Positions 14,605 to 22,333 of a stretch of DNA of 35,356 bases are shown here, one piece after another (the stretch's first letter is position 1; each line of letters opens with the position of its first letter). The stretch comes from Acidobacteriota bacterium. GTDB taxonomy: Bacteria > Acidobacteriota > Thermoanaerobaculia > Multivoradales > JAHEKO01. A program made the position numbers and the translations under genes. The notes beneath the pieces were generated by a model. That model was not told the DNA's origin. It saw only the letters and a list, made by a program, of their open reading frames with translations, and searched no databases. The stretch is from assembly GCA_029862975.1 (NCBI GenBank), contig JAOTWP010000033.1, positions 1 through 35,356 on the forward strand. The letters are read 5' to 3'.

Positions 14605-15537
14605 CTACTTCTTGTCGCTGAAAGTAGTCTTCTTGTCCACAGAAGGGCAGCATTCCCAGGATGCCGTCAAGTCGTGCGAAATCGCGCCCGTCCCGCCGGT
14701 CAGCGCAGGATCGGTGACGCTGGAGCGGAGATCGCCGGCCTGCGTATCTGGATTATTTGCTTTCATATGGGCCGGCAGGGTCACGTTCGGAAAGAACTCA
14801 GGGACGCCCTTGACCACAATCGAGCCCTTGGTTCCGTCCCCCATCGTGCCGTCGGCATACGTGTCGGCATTGTGTGCGTTTGCCGTGTCACCGATGAACA
14901 CTTTCCCTCCTCTGACGCCCCAGGCTTCCCAGAAAGGAAAAGTCCCGATTCCCGTAACTGGCTTGTCCTTGCCAGCGCAGTCAGTTCGATTATACTTGGC
15001 GTCTACCTTCTGCACGATGTAGCCCGTGGTAGTTGCTTCAGCATTGTCGATGCTAAACCTGACCTTCCAGGAGTATGCTCCACATTGGCCCGCAGTCGGT
15101 GCGCCTAGCTCGGTCTTCTTGACTGTCTTCGCACCCTCACCCTTGGCCGCAGATTCCCCCTCGGCCCCAGCTCCTGGCTCCCCCTTCAGAGGGCTGAAGA
15201 CTTCGTCTCCAGGCACTTCGCCCTTCTCAGCTACAGGCGACACACTCTGAAGACGAGGAGGCCGCTCAGGCTGAATCACCGCGTGTCGAGGAGAAGATGG
15301 TGGAATTCGACTGAGATCGTTCTCGAAACGAGGAATTCCAGTAGGAGTCAAGGCTCGGCCGGGTTTCATCGCGTTGACTTCCAGCCGCCGCTCTCCGGCC
15401 TGATCCCCGACCGTCCGCTGTAAGTCGAGGATCGCTTTCACTTCACGGCTATGCCCGAAGCGTACCCGAGCTGGCCTCGGAACCTTGCCAGGGGCAGGCT
15501 GCCGAAACGCCCTCGCTGTTTCTGCAAAAGTGCGCAT
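14605..15537 (-). CDS. eCIS-associated protein: contractile-injection leader plus unknown C-terminal domain
   Basis: A 310-residue protein in three parts. Residues 1-95 match the N-terminal module known from DUF4157-type proteins linked to extracellular contractile injection systems. MRTFAETARA resembles MRTFAQK, FGHSREVKAILDLQRTVGDQA resembles FGxSREVxxILxLQRTIGNQA, and PRFENDLSRIPPSSP resembles PRFGHDFSRIPVHSP. Residues about 95-145 are a charged Gly/Glu/Lys/Pro linker. Residues about 150-310 are a compact domain with cysteines (QCGAYSW, TDCAGKD, WECCPS) and FPFWEAWGVRGGKVFIGDT and GYIVQKVD motifs. It lacks the EQEADR metalloprotease-like helix of full DUF4157 proteins. Inference: the leader loads the C-terminal domain as cargo into an eCIS tube encoded elsewhere. 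G+C is lower than in the surroundings. The ATG at 15537 has only a weak AGAG site. Confidence 0.72.
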   Translation of the reverse strand: MRTFAETARAFRQPAPGKVPRPARVRFGHSREVKAILDLQRTVGDQAGERRLEVNAMKPGRALTPTGIPRFENDLSRIPPSSPRHAVIQPERPPRLQSVSPVAEKGEVPGDEVFSPLKGEPGAGAEGESAAKGEGAKTVKKTELGAPTAGQCGAYSWKVRFSIDNAEATTTGYIVQKVDAKYNRTDCAGKDKPVTGIGTFPFWEAWGVRGGKVFIGDTANAHNADTYADGTMGDGTKGSIVVKGVPEFFPNVTLPAHMKANNPDTQAGDLRSSVTDPALTGGTGAISHDLTASWECCPSVDKKTTFSDKK

Positions 15538-16013
15538 TGAATGATCTCTTGTGCCGCGATTAGAAGGATTCTACCAGGAGCCGGACGGATCTGTCGCGCA
15601 CAAGGGCGGCCTGCAGACCCGCCTGAACGAGTCCCTGAGACGTGGCGCGGGTTACGCGAATCACGGCAGGAGTGCGTTGCGAGCGTGACCTGAGACGGGC
15701 GGACATGCGCCCGCTCGGCAGCAGTGCGAGGCCGCCGGGCAGGAAGGGAGGTAGACCGAACCCTCTGGCCTGGCTCGGGTTGTTGCTCCCCACCCGACGT
15801 CCAGATTGCAGCTCTCACGAGGCAGGAAGTCCGTGGCCCACGGCCCTCGTTGCCTGAAGGCCTCCCTTCCCAGCCGACCCCCAAGGTGCGATTCTCGCGA
15901 AGCGGCGGGCGGCTCGACCACCGCCCACCCTGGCCGAAACTCCTGGTCCCCCGGGCCGTAGTACCTCTCGAGCGGGCGCTCACTGCCCGCGTTTGCAGGA
16001 CGGAGGAAGCGCG
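15538..16013. repeat. Long spacer with diverged tandem repeat of about 80 bp
   Basis: No convincing gene in 476 bases. Two diverged units can be aligned, from about 15738 and about 15821 to 15905. Each has AGGAAG near its start and CCGAC(..)CC(C)A followed by CTC(A/G)CGA near its end; identity over the 29 aligned bases at the end is about two-thirds. GCGGGC (15972-15977) pairs with GCCCGC (15985-15990) just before the ribosome site of the next gene and could be a leader hairpin. Confidence 0.4.
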
Positions 16014-16667
16014 ATGGGACCCTCGATCCACTCGGTACTGGCGGCCGTCTTCGGCGTGGTGGCGCAGCGGCGCAGCTACGCCCAGGCCTTCTACTCGCTC
16101 ATCGCCTTCCCCCTGGGCACGCTCTATTTCGTGTTCCTGGCCGTCGGCCTGGCGCTCGGGCTGGGCCTCGTGCTGCTGTGGGTCGGCTTCCTCATCCTCG
16201 CCTTCGTGCTCGTCGCGAGCTGGGGGCTCGCCGTCTTCGAGCGTCAGCAGGCGATCGTCCTGCTCGATGCCGAGGTGCCGCCGATGCGCCCGGCCGGCCC
16301 GCCTTCGGAGGACTTCGGGGAGCGGGTCAAGGGCTACCTCACCAACCCCGTCACCTGGAAGGGACCGATCTTCCTGCTCCTCAAGTTCCCCCTGGGCATC
16401 CTCTCGTTCGTCGTCATGGTGACGAGCTTCTGCCTGGGCGCAAGCCTCCTCCTCGCGCCCCTCTACTACACCTGGAGCCCGCCCGACTTCTACTTCTGGG
16501 TGGCCGACACCCTCCCCGAGGCCCTGCTGTGCACCCTGCTCGGCGCCGCGGTCCTCCTCCTCGGCCTCCACCTGGCCAACGGCCTCGGCTGGGTCTGGCG
16601 CCAGCTGGCGCAGCTCCTGCTCGGCGCCAGCGCGCCAGGGGCCGAGCAGCCGACCCCGGCCGCCTGA
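16014..16667 (+). CDS. Membrane protein with stand-alone Sensor-type domain
   Basis: A 217-residue integral membrane protein resembling the Sensor domain (PF13796-like) usually found at the N-terminus of actinobacterial histidine kinases. The characteristic opening is present: SYAQAFYSLIAFPLGTLYFVFLAVGLALGLGLVLLWVGFLILAFVLVASWGLAVFERQ. It is followed by a second half with the same layout (VTWKGPIFLLLKFPLGILSFVVMV). Together this gives four to six membrane helices arranged as two related hairpins. No kinase or output domain is attached, so it would need a partner or act in the membrane alone. ATG 16014 follows GGAGGA; an upstream in-frame TTG at 15993 is less likely. A hairpin precedes the gene and another follows it. 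The function is not known for stand-alone forms. Confidence 0.75.
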   Translation: MGPSIHSVLAAVFGVVAQRRSYAQAFYSLIAFPLGTLYFVFLAVGLALGLGLVLLWVGFLILAFVLVASWGLAVFERQQAIVLLDAEVPPMRPAGPPSEDFGERVKGYLTNPVTWKGPIFLLLKFPLGILSFVVMVTSFCLGASLLLAPLYYTWSPPDFYFWVADTLPEALLCTLLGAAVLLLGLHLANGLGWVWRQLAQLLLGASAPGAEQPTPAA

Positions 16668-16690
16668 CAACGGGCGGCAAGGCCCGAGGT

Positions 16691-16714
16691 CCTTCGTCCT
16701 TTAAAGGGACGAGG
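16691..16714 (+). terminator. Hairpin downstream of Sensor-domain gene
   Basis: CGTCC-TTTAAA-GGGACG, with flanking CCT and AGG arms, makes a near-palindromic stem 24 bases after the stop. No long T-run follows. It abuts the inverted copy of the intergenic repeat described next. Confidence 0.45.
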
Positions 16715-16739
16715 CGAAAAGATGCTGGGTAAGGAAGGG
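16711..16739 (-). repeat. Inverted partial copy of the 91-bp intergenic repeat
   Basis: GCGAAAAGATGCTGGGTAAG and the next four bases (16714-16737) match, with about three differences, the reverse complement of the middle of the first 91-bp unit (around 16873-16897). The mRNA of this spacer could therefore fold back on the direct copies. Confidence 0.6.
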
Positions 16740-16836
16740 CCTCTCGCGGGAGGACCGGCTCAGAGGCGCTCAGCGCAGTCCGAGACGCGCCAAGCGGCCC
16801 GATGGCACCGACCGGACAGCCTAACGCCAGCCAAGC

Positions 16837-17018
16837 GAGATCCGATCTCGCCAGAAACCGTCTCCGGCCACCTCCCTACCCGGCATCTTTTCGCGAGGAG
16901 ACCCCTATCCGTGCGGTTCGGGCCACGGAGATCCTATCGCGCCGGGAACCGTCTCCGGCCACCTCCTTATCCGGCGTCCTTTCGCGACGCTGCCCTCCGC
17001 GCGCTGCGATCCGCTAGA
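16837..17018 (+). repeat. Two tandem copies of a 91-bp intergenic repeat
   Basis: Unit 1 is 16837-16927 and unit 2 is 16928-17018. The first 59 bases of each, from GAGATCC through CCGTCTCCGGCCACCTCC to TTTCGCGA, differ at about 8 positions; the remainder is more diverged. The units fill the leader spacer before the B12 radical SAM gene. TAGACT at 17015-17020, within the end of unit 2, might act as a -10 box. Confidence 0.8.
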
Positions 17019-17077
17019 CTCTGCCCAGTTCCCTGCTCGTCCCTGCTCGTCTCGACCGGAAAGGAAGCTCGCTCGCC

Positions 17078-18538
17078 ATGAAAGTCTCGTTCCTCAAGGC
17101 CCCGATCGGGGGGATCATCGGGCTGGAGATGATCACCTTCGTCGAGCCGCTGGGCCTCGAGTGCGTGGCCGGGGCCATCGAGCTCGAGGGGCACGAGTGC
17201 CAGATCGTCGACCTGCGCATCGACGGCGTCGAGGCGGGGCTGGCCAAGGTGCGGGCCTTCGAGCCGGAGATCGTGGGCCTGCAGTGCAACTTCACTACCG
17301 AGCGTTTCCGGCTGCTGCGGCTGGCGGAGCGGGTGCGGCGGGAGTTTCCGCAGGCCCTCGTCGTCGTCGGCGGGCACGACACGTCTCGCGACCCCGAGTG
17401 GTTCGCGCGGCCGTCGATCGACGTGCTCGCCGTGGGCGACGGCGAGGAGATCATGCCGGCGCTGGTCGCCGCCTACGGCCGGGGCGATGACCTGAAGGAC
17501 GTCCCCGGACTGGCCATCAACACCTCCGGCGGGCTCGTGAGGACCGGCGCGGCGCCCGCCCGGCGCAACATCGACGAGCTCCCGATGCCGGCCCGTCACC
17601 TGATCGCCGACTACGCGGGCGAGTACTACATCAACTTCCGGCGGCCCCTGGCGCTGATGGAGACCGCCCGCGGTTGCCCGTTCAAGTGCAACTTCTGCTC
17701 GGTGTGGAAGTTCCACGAGAGCACCTTCCGCGAGAAGTCGCCGGACCGCGTCGTCGCCGAGCTCGCCGCCATCGAGGCGCCCAACGTCTTCATCACCGAC
17801 GACATCTTCTGGATGAACGTCAAGCGGGGCCGCGAGCTGGCGGCGGCGATCAAGGCCTCGGGCATCAAGAAGCATTACACGATCCAGACCCGCTCGGACA
17901 TCATCACGCGCTTCCCCGAGCTCATCGAGCAGTGGAAGGAGTGCGGCCGCATGACCGTCTTCCTCGGGCTCGAGAAGATCGACGACGCCGGCCTGAGCTC
18001 GGTCAACAAGTCCAACACCGCGGCGAACAACGATCTCGCCATCGAGATCCTGCAGGACCTCGACATCGGCTACACGCCGAACTTCATCATCGACCCGGGC
18101 TGGGAGCACGCGGACTTCGACAAGCTGAAGCGCTGGATCGACCGCACCGGCGCCTACAACAGCGGCTTCTCGGTGCTCACCCCGCTGCCGGGCACGGATC
18201 TGTGGGACGAGGTCGTCGACGACGTGAACACCCGCGACTGGGAGCTCTACGACATCACCCACAGCGTCCTGCCGACCAAGATGCCGCTGCCCGAGTTCTA
18301 CGCCGAGCTGGCCGGCCTGTGGCGCCACACGATGAAGGTGCGCTACGAGACCCACGGCCGCCTCAAGGTCAACCTCGGCCTCCTGGCGGCGCTGGCGACC
18401 GGCAAGGTGACCCTCGGGGCCATGCGCAAGGGCATGCGCATGGGAACCGTGCTCGGCCGTGCCGAGACCTTCCTCAAGGCCCACCGCGACAGCGCCGGCC
18501 GGCTGGCCGAGGCGGCCGAGCTGCTCGCCACCGGCTGA
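17078..18538 (+). CDS. B12-binding radical SAM enzyme, hopanoid C-3 methylase (HpnR)-like
   Basis: A 486-residue class B radical SAM protein. The cobalamin-binding half (1-160) carries EPLGLECVAGAIELEGHECQIVDL, a Rossmann-like start, and VVGGHDTSRDPEWF. The radical SAM half has Cys200, Cys204 and Cys207 in ARGCPFKCNFCS, which would hold the 4Fe-4S cluster. NVFITDDIFW and FLGLEKIDDAGL follow, and TPLPGTDLWDE comes next. The stretch HSVLPTKMPLPEFYAEL, with the preceding TRDWELYDI, closely resembles the corresponding part of HpnR, which methylates hopanoids at C-3. Length also fits. HpnR proper is only one branch of this family, so the substrate may be another lipid or a natural product; no hopanoid genes are in the window. 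The ATG at 17078 is preceded by AAGGAAG at a rather long spacing. Confidence 0.82.
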   Translation: MKVSFLKAPIGGIIGLEMITFVEPLGLECVAGAIELEGHECQIVDLRIDGVEAGLAKVRAFEPEIVGLQCNFTTERFRLLRLAERVRREFPQALVVVGGHDTSRDPEWFARPSIDVLAVGDGEEIMPALVAAYGRGDDLKDVPGLAINTSGGLVRTGAAPARRNIDELPMPARHLIADYAGEYYINFRRPLALMETARGCPFKCNFCSVWKFHESTFREKSPDRVVAELAAIEAPNVFITDDIFWMNVKRGRELAAAIKASGIKKHYTIQTRSDIITRFPELIEQWKECGRMTVFLGLEKIDDAGLSSVNKSNTAANNDLAIEILQDLDIGYTPNFIIDPGWEHADFDKLKRWIDRTGAYNSGFSVLTPLPGTDLWDEVVDDVNTRDWELYDITHSVLPTKMPLPEFYAELAGLWRHTMKVRYETHGRLKVNLGLLAALATGKVTLGAMRKGMRMGTVLGRAETFLKAHRDSAGRLAEAAELLATG

Positions 18539-18539
18539 C

Positions 18540-18557
18540 GGCCAAAGCCCGCTGGCC
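18540..18557. terminator. Small hairpin between convergent genes
   Basis: GGCCA (18540-18544) pairs with TGGCC (18553-18557) right after the radical SAM stop, in a 74-base convergent spacer. Confidence 0.35.
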
Positions 18558-18575
18558 GGGCGCGGTCGACGGGCT

Positions 18576-18603
18576 CGGGGCGACGGGCGCGGGGCGACGG
18601 GCG
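18576..18603. repeat. 14-bp perfect tandem duplication
   Basis: CGGGGCGACGGGCG occurs twice head to tail in the spacer between the radical SAM gene and the FKBP gene. Confidence 0.85.
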
Positions 18604-18612
18604 ATCGACGAA

Positions 18613-19440
18613 TCAGTGGACGTTGATCGTCAAGAGCTCGACGTCGAACACCAGCATCCCCTGCGGCTGGCCCTCGGCGCCCTTGTAGGCGAGCTTCTCG
18701 GGGATCCAGAAGCGGCGGACCTCGCCCTCGACCATCAGCTGCAGCCCTTCCCGCCAGCCCTGGATCACCCCGGAGAGCGGGAACGTGGCCGGGACCGCGG
18801 TGATGGCGGTGGTGTCGAACATCACGCCATCCGTCGTCCAGCCCGTGTAGTGCACGGTGACGGTGCTGCTCGACTTCGGGTGGCGCTCGCCGCCGCCCGC
18901 CCGGAGCCGCTTGCTGGCGAGGCCCCGCTTGTGGACCTCGGCGTCCGCCGGCGGCGCGGCGACGTCGGCGGGCGCCACCGGGGGATCGACGATCTCGAGC
19001 AGCTCGATGTCGAAGACGAGCATGCCGCGCGGGCGGTCCGGCTGCCCCCGGTAGGCGAGCTCCTGCGGGATCCACAGGCGCCGCTTCTCGCCCTCCACCA
19101 TCAGCTGCAGGCCTTCGCTCCAGCCGGCGAGCACGCGGTCGAGCGGCACGGTCAGGGACTTGCCGCTCTCGACCGAGCTGTCGAAGAGCTCGCCGTCCCC
19201 GGTCCAGCCGCTGTAGTGGACCCGCACCCAGGCCGCCGGCCCCGGATGGCGGTCGCCGCTTCCCGCCTGGAGCACCTGGGACGCCAGGCCGCTCTCGCTG
19301 ACCTCGGCCGTCGCGGGCGGCGCCGCGAGCTCCGCGGGCGGCGGCGCGACGACCTCGCCCGACACGGGCAGGGAGGGAATCAAGCCCGCCAGAGCGAGCG
19401 ACAGGGAAGCGCGACGGAGCCGGCGTGCGATCTCGAACAT
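18613..19440 (-). CDS. Exported tandem FKBP-type peptidyl-prolyl isomerase
   Basis: A 275-residue protein with two FKBP domains that would speed proline isomerisation in exported proteins. After a signal peptide (LRRASLSLALAGLIPSLPVSG), domain 1 (about 45-150) has VRVHYSGWTGDGELFDSSVESG, VLAGWSEGLQLMVEGEKRRLWIPQELAY and GMLVFDIELLEI. Domain 2 (about 165-275) repeats the same plan: VTVHYTGWTTDGVMFDTT, VIQGWREGLQLMVEGEVRRFWIPEKLAY and GMLVFDVELLTI. Each domain is preceded by an AAPPADAEV(H/S)..GLAS(K/Q) segment, so the duplication includes the linker. The ATG at 19440 was chosen because it opens the signal peptide; an in-frame ATG at 19458 is equally possible, and neither has a strong ribosome site. 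It is convergent with the radical SAM gene and divergent from the next. Confidence 0.9.
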   Translation of the reverse strand: MFEIARRLRRASLSLALAGLIPSLPVSGEVVAPPPAELAAPPATAEVSESGLASQVLQAGSGDRHPGPAAWVRVHYSGWTGDGELFDSSVESGKSLTVPLDRVLAGWSEGLQLMVEGEKRRLWIPQELAYRGQPDRPRGMLVFDIELLEIVDPPVAPADVAAPPADAEVHKRGLASKRLRAGGGERHPKSSSTVTVHYTGWTTDGVMFDTTAITAVPATFPLSGVIQGWREGLQLMVEGEVRRFWIPEKLAYKGAEGQPQGMLVFDVELLTINVH

Positions 19441-19585
19441 CGGCGTAGGGTAACCCATCCGGACGTTGCCCGCAGCTCCAAGACCGCGAAGTACCAGCGG
19501 TCGATCTGCCGGCGATCCTCCTCGCCAGCTCGAGCACGGCCTCGACCGAGCGGGCCCCGTCGATCCTGCGATACATTGCCGAGCC

Positions 19586-20956
19586 ATGACGGCCAAGGCG
19601 CGGCACGACGACCTCGAAGCGCGGATCGGCGAGTGGCGCGGCTACCTGCGCCGCCACCGGGCGATCCACTCGGTCGACGTCGAGGAGCTCGAGGATCGCC
19701 TGCGCGACCAGGTCGCACGGCTCGTCGAGACCGGGCTGTCCGGCGACGAGGCCTTCCTCGTCGCCGTCAAGCGGATGGGCGACCTCGACGCCCCGGCGCG
19801 GGAGCTCGCCCGCGGGTACTCGGAGCGGCTGTGGAAACAGCTGGCCGGCGCTCCCGGCTCGGCCCACGAGCCCGGCGGAGAGGCCGGGAGAGAGGCGCTG
19901 GTGGCGCTCGGCCTGGCGCTCGCCGCCGCCGCCGCGATCAAGCTGCCGGAGCTCTTCGGCATCCGCTTCGCCTCCGAAGCCTCCTTCTACGCCCGCAACT
20001 TCAGCCTCTTCACGCTGCCGCTCCTGGCCGGCTACTTCGCCTGGAAACGGCAGCTCGGCGGGACGAGCCGCGCCTGGCTGGCGCTGCCCTTCGTTGCCGG
20101 CGCCGTCCTCGCCAACGTCTTCCCGTTCACGCCGCAGGGTCACACCGAGGTGCTGACCGCCCTCCACCTGCCGATCGCCCTGTGGCTGGCGGTCGGCCTC
20201 GCCTACGCCGGGGGGCGGTGGCGCGACCATGGGAGACGCATGGACTTCGTCCGCTTCTCGGGCGAGTGGTTCATCTACTACGCGCTCATCGCCTTCGGCG
20301 GCGGCGTGCTGATGGCCTTCACCGCGTTCGTGTTCGGTGCCATCGGCGCCGACGCCGGCTGGCTGCTCGAGTCCTGGCTGCTGCCGTGCGGCGCCGTCGG
20401 GGCGGTCATCGTCAGCGCCTGGCTGGTGGAGGCCAAGCAGAGCGTCGTCGAGAACATGGCGCCGGTGCTCACCCGCCTCTTCACGCCCCTCTTCCTGTTC
20501 GTTCTCGTAGCCTTCCTGGGCACCATGGCCTGGACGGGCAGCGGCATCGACGTCGACCGGGAGGTGCTGATCGGCTTCGACCTCCTCCTCGCCCTGGTCC
20601 TCGGCCTGCTCCTCTACGCGATCTCCGCCCGCGATCCGAGCGCGCCCCCCGGCGCCTTCGACGCCCTGCAGCTCTCCCTCGTGGGAAGCGCCCTCGTCGT
20701 CGACGCGCTCGCGCTGGCCGCCATCGCCGGCCGGATCGCCGACTTCGGGTTCAGCCCCAACAAGGTGGCGGCCCTGGGCGAGAACCTCATCCTCCTCGCC
20801 AACCTCGCGGGGTCGGCGGTCCTCTACTCCCGGTTCCTGACCGGCCGCGGCTCCTTCACGACTCTCGAGCGCTGGCAGACCGCCTTCCTGCCGGTCTACG
20901 CGGCCTGGGCCTGGCTCGTCGTCGCCGTCTTTCCGCCGCTCTTCGGTTACCTATGA
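19586..20956 (+). CDS. Polytopic membrane protein with N-terminal permease-prefix-like helical domain
   Basis: A 456-residue protein. Residues 1-80 are a soluble helical domain: IGEWRGYLRRHRAIHSVDVEELEDRLRDQVARLVETGLSGDEAFLVAVKRMGD. This is the pattern of the permease-prefix/DUF1700-like domain, in which G[LV]S..EAF..A..R.GD is typical. About ten hydrophobic helices follow, e.g. LALPFVAGAVLANVFPF, LIAFGGGVLMAFTAFVFGA and LFLFVLVAFLGTMAWTG. These resemble DUF4153-type membrane proteins. The ATG at 19586 is the first that keeps the prefix domain intact; the ribosome site is weak. It ends only 12 bases from the end of the convergent GH109 gene. No transport substrate or activity can be named. 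Confidence 0.72.
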   Translation: MTAKARHDDLEARIGEWRGYLRRHRAIHSVDVEELEDRLRDQVARLVETGLSGDEAFLVAVKRMGDLDAPARELARGYSERLWKQLAGAPGSAHEPGGEAGREALVALGLALAAAAAIKLPELFGIRFASEASFYARNFSLFTLPLLAGYFAWKRQLGGTSRAWLALPFVAGAVLANVFPFTPQGHTEVLTALHLPIALWLAVGLAYAGGRWRDHGRRMDFVRFSGEWFIYYALIAFGGGVLMAFTAFVFGAIGADAGWLLESWLLPCGAVGAVIVSAWLVEAKQSVVENMAPVLTRLFTPLFLFVLVAFLGTMAWTGSGIDVDREVLIGFDLLLALVLGLLLYAISARDPSAPPGAFDALQLSLVGSALVVDALALAAIAGRIADFGFSPNKVAALGENLILLANLAGSAVLYSRFLTGRGSFTTLERWQTAFLPVYAAWAWLVVAVFPPLFGYL

Positions 20957-20968
20957 GCGACCGGAGAC

Positions 20969-22333
20969 CTACGACACGATGCCGAGGGGCTCGTTGACCT
21001 CCCACCGGCCGCGGGTGAAGTCCGGGACGTCCATGGGCTTGGCCTTGGCGGCCACCGACTTCTCGCTGAGCTCGATCACGGCCGACAGGGTCGCGGCGTC
21101 GTAGACGTCCATGTCCGTCGGCTCTCCGGCCACGAGCGACTGGATGAGCCGGTAGTCCTCGAGGTAGTCCATCCCGCCGTGGCCGGCGCCCGCGGCGTCT
21201 TCCTCGAGCTTCGTCCACAGGGGGTGCTCGAACTCGTCCCGGTAGGCGGCGGCGTCCTCCCAGGCGTGGCCGCCGTCCGGGGTCGGGGTGCGGCCTTCGA
21301 TGTAGATCCGGTCGGGGTAGCCCACGAAGCAGCCACGCGTCCCCTGGACGAGGTTGATGCGGCTGTAGGGCCGCGGCGTCGTCGTGTCGTGCTGCAGCAC
21401 GATCGTGCGGCCGAGCTTCGTCTTGATGAGGGTCGTGTTCATGTCGCCCAGGGCGTAGCTGCGCCGGCGCGAGTCCGAGGCCGGCAGGTGCTCGCGGGCG
21501 TAGAGCTCGAGCCCGCGGGCGTTCGAGCTCATGGAGACGAGGTAGTCGAGCCGGTCGCCGCGGTTGACGTCCATGTACTGGGCGATCGGGCCCAGGCCGT
21601 GCGTCGGGTACAGGTTGCCGTTGCGGGAGACCGAGTGCTCGAGCCGCCAGAGCCCCTCGCTCTCGTTCGCGAACTTGACGGCCCGCAGATCGTGGATGTA
21701 GGCGCCCTCGCCGTGCAGCAGCTCGCCGAAGAGGCCGCGGCGGACCATGTTCAAGACCATCATCTCCGAGCGCCCGTAGTTGCAGTTCTCCATCATCACG
21801 CAGTGGCGCCGGGTCCGCTCCGCGGTCTCGACGAGCTCCCAGCAATCGTCCACGAGGTAGGCGGCCGGGACCTCGGTGGCGGCGTGCTTGCCGGTGTTCA
21901 TCGCCTCGAGGCAGACGGGGACGTGCCAGCGCCAGGGGGTCGCGTTGAAGACCAGGTCGATGTCGGGCCGCTCGCAGAGCCGCCTGAAGTCCTCCGGGCC
22001 GCGGGTGTAGAGGTCGGGTGCCGGCCGGCCCGCCGCGACGACCCAGTGCCCGACCTCGGAAGCTCGCGGCCCGTCGACGTCGCACACGGCCACGATCTCG
22101 ACCCCGGGGATCCGCAGGAAGTTCTCGACGTGGCTTCCCCCCTGGAGCCCGACGCCGACGAAGCCCATCCGCACCGTCTCGAGCGGCGGCGCCGCGAAGC
22201 CGGCCGCCGGCCGGTAGGCTTCCGCCGCCCGCGCTCCGCGGCCCGCGGCAGCCGCCCGCCCGGCCAGCGCCAGCCCCAGGCCGGCTCCCGCCACTCCGGT
22301 CAGGAAGTCTCTACGCGTCGTCTCGTTCGCCAC
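20969..22333 (-). CDS. GH109-type alpha-N-acetylgalactosaminidase (Gfo/Idh/MocA fold), Tat-exported
   Basis: A 454-residue NAD-dependent glycosidase-like protein. Family 109 enzymes use tightly bound NAD to remove terminal alpha-linked GalNAc. The twin-arginine motif TTRRDFLTG (residues 5-13) and an Ala-rich stretch send it out folded. The Rossmann start MGFVGVGLQGGSHVENF comes next. It is followed by blocks that closely resemble the characterised Elizabethkingia enzyme: FNATPWRWHVPVCLEAMNTGKHAATEV, NYGRSEMMVLNMVRRGLFGEL, NGNLYPTHGLGPIAQYMDVNRGD, GAGHGGMDYLEDY and PDFTRGRW. The GTG at 22333 follows AGGAGGAGG; the longer reading upstream lies inside the symporter gene. It overlaps the symporter end by 23 bases, so translation is likely coupled. 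The activity is an inference from family. Confidence 0.88.
   Translation of the reverse strand: MANETTRRDFLTGVAGAGLGLALAGRAAAAGRGARAAEAYRPAAGFAAPPLETVRMGFVGVGLQGGSHVENFLRIPGVEIVAVCDVDGPRASEVGHWVVAAGRPAPDLYTRGPEDFRRLCERPDIDLVFNATPWRWHVPVCLEAMNTGKHAATEVPAAYLVDDCWELVETAERTRRHCVMMENCNYGRSEMMVLNMVRRGLFGELLHGEGAYIHDLRAVKFANESEGLWRLEHSVSRNGNLYPTHGLGPIAQYMDVNRGDRLDYLVSMSSNARGLELYAREHLPASDSRRRSYALGDMNTTLIKTKLGRTIVLQHDTTTPRPYSRINLVQGTRGCFVGYPDRIYIEGRTPTPDGGHAWEDAAAYRDEFEHPLWTKLEEDAAGAGHGGMDYLEDYRLIQSLVAGEPTDMDVYDAATLSAVIELSEKSVAAKAKPMDVPDFTRGRWEVNEPLGIVS

Noticed and set aside
14509..15108. Plus-strand open frames opposite the eCIS-leader gene
   Set aside because: No recognisable domain, while the minus-strand frame carries conserved leader motifs.
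16967..20230. Minus-strand open frame of over 1000 codons across the radical SAM and FKBP region
   Set aside because: It crosses several real genes on both strands and has biased, motif-free composition.
17674..20997. Plus-strand open frame of over 1000 codons in a second frame of the radical SAM and membrane protein genes
   Set aside because: Arg/Pro/Gly-rich shadow; the true frames have ribosome sites, Cys motifs and membrane helices.
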